Assembly: GCA_025963615.1 (NCBI GenBank)
Contig: JAOQAL010000809.1
Location: 1 to 10,395 of the forward strand
DNA from: Chitinophagaceae bacterium
Lineage (GTDB): Bacteria > Bacteroidota > Bacteroidia > Chitinophagales > Chitinophagaceae
Length of the DNA: 10,395 bases
Reading direction: 5' to 3'
A model generated the notes under the pieces. That model ran no database searches and was not told the origin of the DNA. It saw only the letters and a list, made by a program, of their open reading frames with translations. Shown one piece after another: positions 6,986 through 10,395 of this stretch (positions are counted from its first letter, which is position 1; each line of letters opens with the position of its first letter). Both the position numbers and the translations under genes were made by a program.

Positions 6986-7170
6986 AGCTGTATTAATTTT
7001 TGATATACATCTTCCCAATACGCCTGCAACCGCTCATCCGCATTTTGGAATTGTGGGTCAAAATGCCTGTAATGGCGATAATCATCCGCCTGCATAATCG
7101 CTAATTGCAGATTGTCAATTTCCAACTCGAAACCGTTCAAATCAGTTATTTTAAATGGGTGGTCTTTCAT
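6982..7170 (-). CDS. 62-aa conserved small protein after PRTRC ThiF
   Basis: A 62-aa acidic protein: LNGFELEIDNLQLAIMQADD, then YRHYRHFDPQFQNADERL and a Trp/Tyr helix AYWEDVYQKLIQL. Its ATG overlaps the ThiF stop by 4 nt (ATGA), and its own stop overlaps the next ORF's ATG in the same way, so it is translated as part of the operon. The two predicted parts are a short strand region (residues 1-20) and one or two amphipathic helices. There is no signal peptide, Cys or metal motif. I recognise it only as a small gene often found beside PRTRC ThiF in Bacteroidota; no function is known to me. The tight coupling suggests a partner or adaptor of the ThiF/PRTRC-B pair (inference). Confidence 0.75.
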   Translation of the reverse strand: MKDHPFKITDLNGFELEIDNLQLAIMQADDYRHYRHFDPQFQNADERLQAYWEDVYQKLIQL

Positions 7171-7988
7171 GCTACTTTCAATGGCTGTGTCCTGAAATCT
7201 TTGAGGTTCAAAAAGAAACCTCTGTTAAACAACATCCCCTCCCGAAACAATTGCCACAGTAGTGACGCGCCTATATTTGCCAAAGCGGAATTGATAAACA
7301 AATCTTGCTTGCTCAACGCTTCTGCAAGAGAGCAACTGGGCGTATTATCGCCTGCTTCTGATGCGTTTAGCAATTCATAAAATTCATCCGTAATCATTGG
7401 CAATTGTTCAATCGTGCGGTACTGTTTGGAATCGGGTTGTTTGATTTTACCAATGGTGGACAGAATAACCTGACCTGTTTCTTTACTATTTCCGAAATCC
7501 ATATAATAGAGCGGTTGGCTACGGTTGTTGCTCATATTCTTATTCAACCTTTTAAGGATTTGTGCTATCTCCTGTCTTGACTGTACGGTGTCTACACAAC
7601 CAATAGTAATGGTTGCCCATGAGGCGTCACCGATACCGCTATACGTTTTATTGTACTTTTCGGCAACTGCTTTCCAGTTCGTTCCAAAAAATCGGTTAAT
7701 GCGGTTTATTAAAGCGACTGACTTGTGCAAACCCAATTCGGCGGTGGTAAATAATTGCCGTCCCAAATTGGCTTTGTTCACGGTATCATCGTCAAATACC
7801 CTGACCATCAAGCCGGGATGGTTTAGCGCAATTAAAGCCTGGTTCATCCTTGCCAATGCGGTCAATACCTGACCGCCCGTACCCCCTGCCCCAAGCAAAT
7901 TAATCGTTACAGGATTATAAGGTTGTAAGATTTCTTTGCCCACGATATGGACTGCGGTCTTATCATTGTTGATATTTTGCTTTTTCAT
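7167..7988 (-). CDS. PRTRC system ThiF-family (E1-like) protein
   Basis: The product is 273 aa. It carries the E1/ThiF Rossmann ATP-binding motif LLGAGGTGGQ (31-40) and acidic FDDDTV (65-70). NKANLGRQLF (71-80) supplies the conserved Arg77-Gln pair, Lys89 follows in GLHKSVAL, and TIGCVDTVQSR (128-138) matches the strand after the adenylation site. NTPSCSLAEALSKQDLFIN (215-233) is a block I associate with PRTRC ThiF proteins; Cys219 is a candidate thioester cysteine, unproven. E1-like enzymes adenylate the C-terminal Gly of a ubiquitin-like protein and pass it to a Cys. The likely substrate here is PRTRC-C and the likely acceptor PRTRC-B. The ATG overlaps the PRTRC-B stop by 4 nt. Length and motifs look intact. 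Cytosolic. Confidence 0.92.
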   Translation of the reverse strand: MKKQNINNDKTAVHIVGKEILQPYNPVTINLLGAGGTGGQVLTALARMNQALIALNHPGLMVRVFDDDTVNKANLGRQLFTTAELGLHKSVALINRINRFFGTNWKAVAEKYNKTYSGIGDASWATITIGCVDTVQSRQEIAQILKRLNKNMSNNRSQPLYYMDFGNSKETGQVILSTIGKIKQPDSKQYRTIEQLPMITDEFYELLNASEAGDNTPSCSLAEALSKQDLFINSALANIGASLLWQLFREGMLFNRGFFLNLKDFRTQPLKVA

Positions 7989-8725
7989 CTGATAATGTCC
8001 TTTAAAGTTTTACCGTTTTTTATGAGTTCAGCCTGCGGAAAGTCCCGTCCAGCGCCGACCTGCTCTTGCCATAATTGAATGAGATTGCCTTTGCAATGCC
8101 GATGGTTACCGAGCGTATGCGTAAAATAACTGTTAAAGAAATAGTTTTGCCATTGCGCCATGAACTGCTCCAAACAGGTTTGCCTGTCAATATTCACATT
8201 AACCGTTCCCATGCAAACGCTACCATCCTGTGAGAGGTTAAATAAAGGTGCATAATAAAGCGGTGTATCGGCGCTGGGCTTTGCCTTGCCTTTCAACGCA
8301 AACACCTGTAAACGTTCTTTTGTAGCTTTCCACAGTATGGCGGGTATTTTGGTTTTACCCGATGCGATACCTAAACTATCACTAAAGAACAAGTCGGTTT
8401 CCTGTGGCGGGGTATGCCAAACCGCATATCCGTTATTTTGGCTTCTAACATGGATTAAGGTCGGTGGTATCATCCCCTTACATTGCAGGTAATTGTTTTG
8501 GATTTCCTGTGAAGATTGCAGTAATTCGCTCAAAGCATACATTTCGTTCAGCGATAACGGATGCGCATTGATAGGATTACCTTGTTTGCTAATGTCATAA
8601 CTTTCGACATAAATCTCTGTCGGTTTCCGTTCGTAATTATCGCTTTCCTGTTCGGCAGACTGATATATCAGCAAGGCTTTTACAGGCGTGTACTCTTCAT
8701 TAAATTGTTGGCTCACGTTGTTCAT
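7985..8725 (-). CDS. PRTRC system protein B, E2-like
   Basis: The product is 246 aa, matching PRTRC-B in layout. The N-terminal strands are KALLIYQSAEQ (16-26) and TEIYVESYDI (36-45); PPTLIHVRSQNNGYAVWHTP (87-106) is the middle; WKATKERLQVFALKGKAKP (132-150) leads to the core motif YYAPLFNLSQDGSVCMGTV (157-175). The C-terminus is a helical region (QWQNYFFNSYFTH, about 191-203). In the core motif Asn163 precedes Cys171 by 8 residues with DGSVC before it, the same spacing as HPN...NGSIC in ubiquitin E2 enzymes. I infer an E2-like role with Cys171 as acceptor. It lies between the unknown 8700-9803 gene (26-nt overlap) and ThiF (4-nt overlap). No ATG other than the one at 8725 suits the start, as the next in-frame Met is inside the core fold. 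Confidence 0.9.
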   Translation of the reverse strand: MNNVSQQFNEEYTPVKALLIYQSAEQESDNYERKPTEIYVESYDISKQGNPINAHPLSLNEMYALSELLQSSQEIQNNYLQCKGMIPPTLIHVRSQNNGYAVWHTPPQETDLFFSDSLGIASGKTKIPAILWKATKERLQVFALKGKAKPSADTPLYYAPLFNLSQDGSVCMGTVNVNIDRQTCLEQFMAQWQNYFFNSYFTHTLGNHRHCKGNLIQLWQEQVGAGRDFPQAELIKNGKTLKDIIR

Positions 8726-9803
8726 GGTCGTAGTGGTTTAACAGTCTGCTTAATTCATTTATCAATTCAAACAGGCGGGTTTCAAAATCAAAATCAGGTG
8801 TTGTATTTAGGGGCGGATAATCAAATAACTGTACATGGGCGGGTTCGTCCATATAGGCGATTTCCTGAAAGTGGTTGTCTATCATCTCAAACAGGCAGTC
8901 CTGAAAACAATCGTTACCGCTCCAGTAAAAGCTGATGTACTGGTCGGCGTAGATACGATCCTCGTCCTGCGGGTATAGCAGGTCGGAATGAATATGGTCG
9001 AATACGGAACGTTCAGGATATTGCATGTAAAGCTGTAAAAACTTCACCGCCATTTCAAGCCAATCATTTTGCCAATTTTCTTTGCATTGAAAATTTTGCA
9101 CAACCCTTTCAAAATCAATCAGTCGTTGCGGTTCGATGATTTGCTGGTAGATTTTCAACCCTGCATTTTGCATGGTGTACAATTCATCCAATTGTATGTT
9201 CCTGTATTTTTCGTCCTCTTGGTCATCGTTTACCCATTGTTCCAATGTTTCATACTGGCTTGCCAAATAACTGTCCTGTTCGGTATAATAAGGCACTTTG
9301 ACAACCTGTTCCAAATAGGCGAACACAGCAATGATAAGCTCGGCTAATGGTTGGCTCTGACTGCATTGCACCCAATGCCATAACGGGCGGACAGGGATAT
9401 AATACAAGGTCATGTTGGTGTCAAACCGTTTCAACGTAGCAAGGGTGGCAATATGTCTTTCGTCTTTCGCAATGATACAGGATACTTTGTTATCAACCGC
9501 TTTTAGCTTCTCGGAAAGCACTTGCTGTGTTTGGTAGATATAATGCGGAAAACTGCCTTCTAACGTTTCGGGTATCGGCAATTCATAGTACTTACACAGG
9601 ATGGAAAGGGAGCATAAAAACTCCCTTTCTGCCCCTGCCCTATTATCGTTATACTGCCAAAACGGTTTAAATTGATGCCTTAAAAAACCATTTCGGTTAG
9701 TTCGGCGGGTGCGCTCCGCATAGGATTGCGTTGCACCTCGTTTGCATCGGGTAAGCGGTTTAATTTGTCCACTAATGCTCCGAATTGCTGTTGTATTTGC
9801 CAT
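8700..9803 (-). CDS. Large PRTRC-operon protein of unknown function
   Basis: The frame is 367 aa from the ATG at 9803, which has an AAGGAG 8 nt upstream. However, residues 1-40 look like a shadow of the overlapping 58-aa gene. Convincing protein sequence starts near residue 41 (RHQFKPFWQYNDNRAGAERE). No usable start codon lies there, so the true start is unresolved: see the T6 finding. The body is soluble, mostly helical, rich in Trp/Tyr/Gln and acidic: EFLCSLSILCKYYELPIPET, then ATLKRFDTNMTLYYIPVRP and WHWVQC, then long acidic helices (YETLEQWVNDDQEDEKYRN) and a C-terminal DFDFETRLFELINELSRLL. No signal peptide, membrane helix or catalytic motif is visible. The stop overlaps PRTRC-B by 26 nt. 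I do not recognise a family beyond its place in Bacteroidota PRTRC loci. A structural or scaffold role is only a guess. Confidence 0.75.
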   Translation of the reverse strand: MANTTAIRSISGQIKPLTRCKRGATQSYAERTRRTNRNGFLRHQFKPFWQYNDNRAGAEREFLCSLSILCKYYELPIPETLEGSFPHYIYQTQQVLSEKLKAVDNKVSCIIAKDERHIATLATLKRFDTNMTLYYIPVRPLWHWVQCSQSQPLAELIIAVFAYLEQVVKVPYYTEQDSYLASQYETLEQWVNDDQEDEKYRNIQLDELYTMQNAGLKIYQQIIEPQRLIDFERVVQNFQCKENWQNDWLEMAVKFLQLYMQYPERSVFDHIHSDLLYPQDEDRIYADQYISFYWSGNDCFQDCLFEMIDNHFQEIAYMDEPAHVQLFDYPPLNTTPDFDFETRLFELINELSRLLNHYDHEQREPTI

Positions 9804-9856
9804 TCTCTGTTCTCCTTTTTAATTCTGACTACTCTGTTTTTTTGTTCCTTTTTCAT
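9680..9856 (-). CDS. 58-aa ORF between PRTRC-C and the large unknown gene
   Basis: ATG at 9856 lies 3 nt after the PRTRC-C stop, with AAAGGATAAACC just upstream as a weak Shine-Dalgarno. The product runs MKKEQKNRVVRIKKENREWQ, then IQQQFGALVDKLNRLPDANE, and ends RSAPAELTEMVF. It has a basic N-terminal half that should form a helix, then an amphipathic helix (FGALVDKLNRLPD) and an Ala/Pro tail. It overlaps the annotated 5' part of the large downstream gene in another frame and is the better coding choice there, because its composition looks like a real protein. Its last codons ATG-GTT-TTT-TAA include a T6 run; one more T would join it to the downstream gene in one frame. It could be a free small protein or the N-terminal part of a 385-aa fusion. 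Function unknown. Confidence 0.6.
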   Translation of the reverse strand: MKKEQKNRVVRIKKENREWQIQQQFGALVDKLNRLPDANEVQRNPMRSAPAELTEMVF

Positions 9857-9859
9857 GGT

Positions 9860-10075
9860 TTATCCTTTATGCCCCATCGTGCTTTCAAAGCGGTACTGAA
9901 CTTCATCGTCCTTAATTTCAGGGCCGATGATTTTCGCATTGGTCAGTACGGGGTAATTAGCGGAATAGAAATTCTGTACATCACTTGCGGTAAATTCCGC
10001 ACCGGGGTCTGCCAAACGCACTTCCTGCCCGTTTTCCTTATGCAGAAACACCCTTTTTAATTCGTTGACTATCAT
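9860..10075 (-). CDS. PRTRC system protein C, ubiquitin-like
   Basis: The product is 71 aa, the usual size of PRTRC-C. Strands LKRVFLHKENGQEVRLADP (6-24) are followed by a helix in the block TASDVQNFYSANYPVLTNAK (29-48). Then come IIGPEIKDDEVQYRFES (49-65) and the tail TMGHKG. The layout (hairpin, helix, YP, GPE, strand, G-x-K-G end) is that of the PRTRC-C family. A single exposed C-terminal Gly and the nearby E1-like ThiF fit a ubiquitin-like modifier that is ready for activation without trimming. It starts 16 nt after the stop of the PRTRC-E remnant, and its stop is 3 nt before the next ORF. Whether it is attached to other proteins is inference. Cytosolic. Confidence 0.88.
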   Translation of the reverse strand: MIVNELKRVFLHKENGQEVRLADPGAEFTASDVQNFYSANYPVLTNAKIIGPEIKDDEVQYRFESTMGHKG

Positions 10076-10091
10076 GTTCGTGGTGTTAAGG

Positions 10092-10284
10092 TTAAACTTC
10101 CTGTAAACTGGCGTAAAGTGCCTGACGTTTCTCTAATTGCTCCTGCTTGGTCTTGATTTCATCTGCCTTGTCAGGATATTCTTTTGGATCGGGCAATTGC
10201 GAAAGCGCTTCCTTGTATTTCATATCCGTATTCAACTGGCTTACTCTTTGCATCGCTTCATCATACAGCTGTATATTATGGAGA
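10092..10284 (-). pseudogene. PRTRC system protein E, 3' remnant
   Basis: The minus frame ending at TAA 10094-10092 encodes about 64 residues: HNIQLYDEAMQRVSQLN, MKYKEALSQLPDPKEYPDKA, and DEIKTKQEQLEKRQALYASL then QEV. This matches the C-terminal helical tail of PRTRC-E, with the DPKEYPD turn and the Lys/Glu/Gln helix. The N-terminal domain is missing. Upstream of about 10285 the sequence changes to IS21-like repeats, and the frame meets an in-frame TAA at about 10325. There is no start codon except an internal ATG. The gene therefore seems to have been cut by an insertion. Downstream genes keep their close spacing, so their transcription may now depend on a promoter in or beyond the insertion. 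Confidence 0.7.
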
Positions 10285-10395
10285 TGTTGACCACCCTGTT
10301 CCGGGCCAAATTGACCACTGGGTTAGCTGACTTTTGGGTTGAAGCAAATGCTATAAAAGCATGTACAAAAATAGTTATTTAAAAGGTAATTTCAT
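10285..10395. mobile_element. End of an IS21-family-like element (continues past window)
   Basis: From TGTTGACCACCC (10285) the plus strand has spaced copies of TTGACCAC (10287-10295 and 10311-10318), and perhaps a third degraded copy (TTAGCTGAC, about 10323-10331), separated by CCGG-type words. IS21-family termini usually begin with TG and carry two or three such internal repeats, and my recollection of Bacteroidota members includes TTGACCACC. The remaining bases to 10395 are AT-rich without a usable frame, and no istA/istB sequence is inside the window. The assignment rests on repeat pattern and on the interruption of PRTRC-E at the same point. Confidence 0.5.

Noticed and set aside
9683..9803. 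Residues 1-40 of the 8700-9803 frame as genuine N-terminus
   Set aside because: Not fully excluded because of the AAGGAG upstream, but the sequence is basic and low in complexity and overlaps the more protein-like 58-aa ORF, so it is treated as a probable shadow.
1..10395. CRISPR array, rRNA or complete transposase
   Set aside because: No regularly spaced direct repeats, no rRNA-like blocks and no transposase frame were seen on either strand.

Overview
The window looks like a chromosomal stretch of a Bacteroidota bacterium, most likely of the Sphingobacteriaceae (Mucilaginibacter/Pedobacter-like). This is inferred from protein flavour, from TAnnTTTG-type promoter boxes, and from a Bacteroidota-style PRTRC cassette. 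No 16S or other marker gene is present. Every gene I can support lies on the minus strand, so transcription runs from right to left.

Left part (1-4700) is visibly AT-rich and looks like surface or exopolysaccharide metabolism. It holds an exported right-handed beta-helix protein (2242-4038), an AlgI/DltB-like MBOAT O-acyltransferase (385-1830), and 2 nt after it the start of an SGNH/AlgJ-like partner (1-382, running off the window). MBOAT plus SGNH is the usual pair for O-acetylating an exported glycan. Two gene-free gaps (1831-2241 and 4039-4712) separate these genes; the first may contain a decayed IS21-type end.

Middle part (4713-6840) is a patchwork boundary. It has an S41 peptidase gene that seems to lack its normal N-terminus (it opens at a TTG straight after a stop), a strong terminator behind it, and a degenerate tRNA-like locus with its own promoter box and terminator. 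A dense cluster of inverted repeats follows. This looks like a junction between host DNA and an integrated element.

Right part (6836-10395) is the distal half of a PRTRC (ParB-related, ThiF-related cassette) operon. In transcription order it reads: 3' remnant of PRTRC-E, PRTRC-C, an unannotated 58-aa ORF, a large unknown protein, PRTRC-B, PRTRC ThiF, a 62-aa protein, a 49-aa ORF broken by an in-frame stop, then a terminator. Genes abut or overlap throughout, with ATGA overlaps at two junctions. PRTRC-E is cut off by what looks like the repeat-bearing end of an IS21-family element that continues past the window.

The most interesting content is this operon. ThiF carries E1-type motifs. PRTRC-B carries a motif with the same Asn-to-Cys spacing as ubiquitin E2 enzymes. 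PRTRC-C is a 71-aa protein ending in a C-terminal glycine. Together they look like an E1-E2-Ubl conjugation module carried on a mobile element, with several small and one large companion protein of unknown function. The ParB-like, actin-like and JAB members of the cassette are not in the window.
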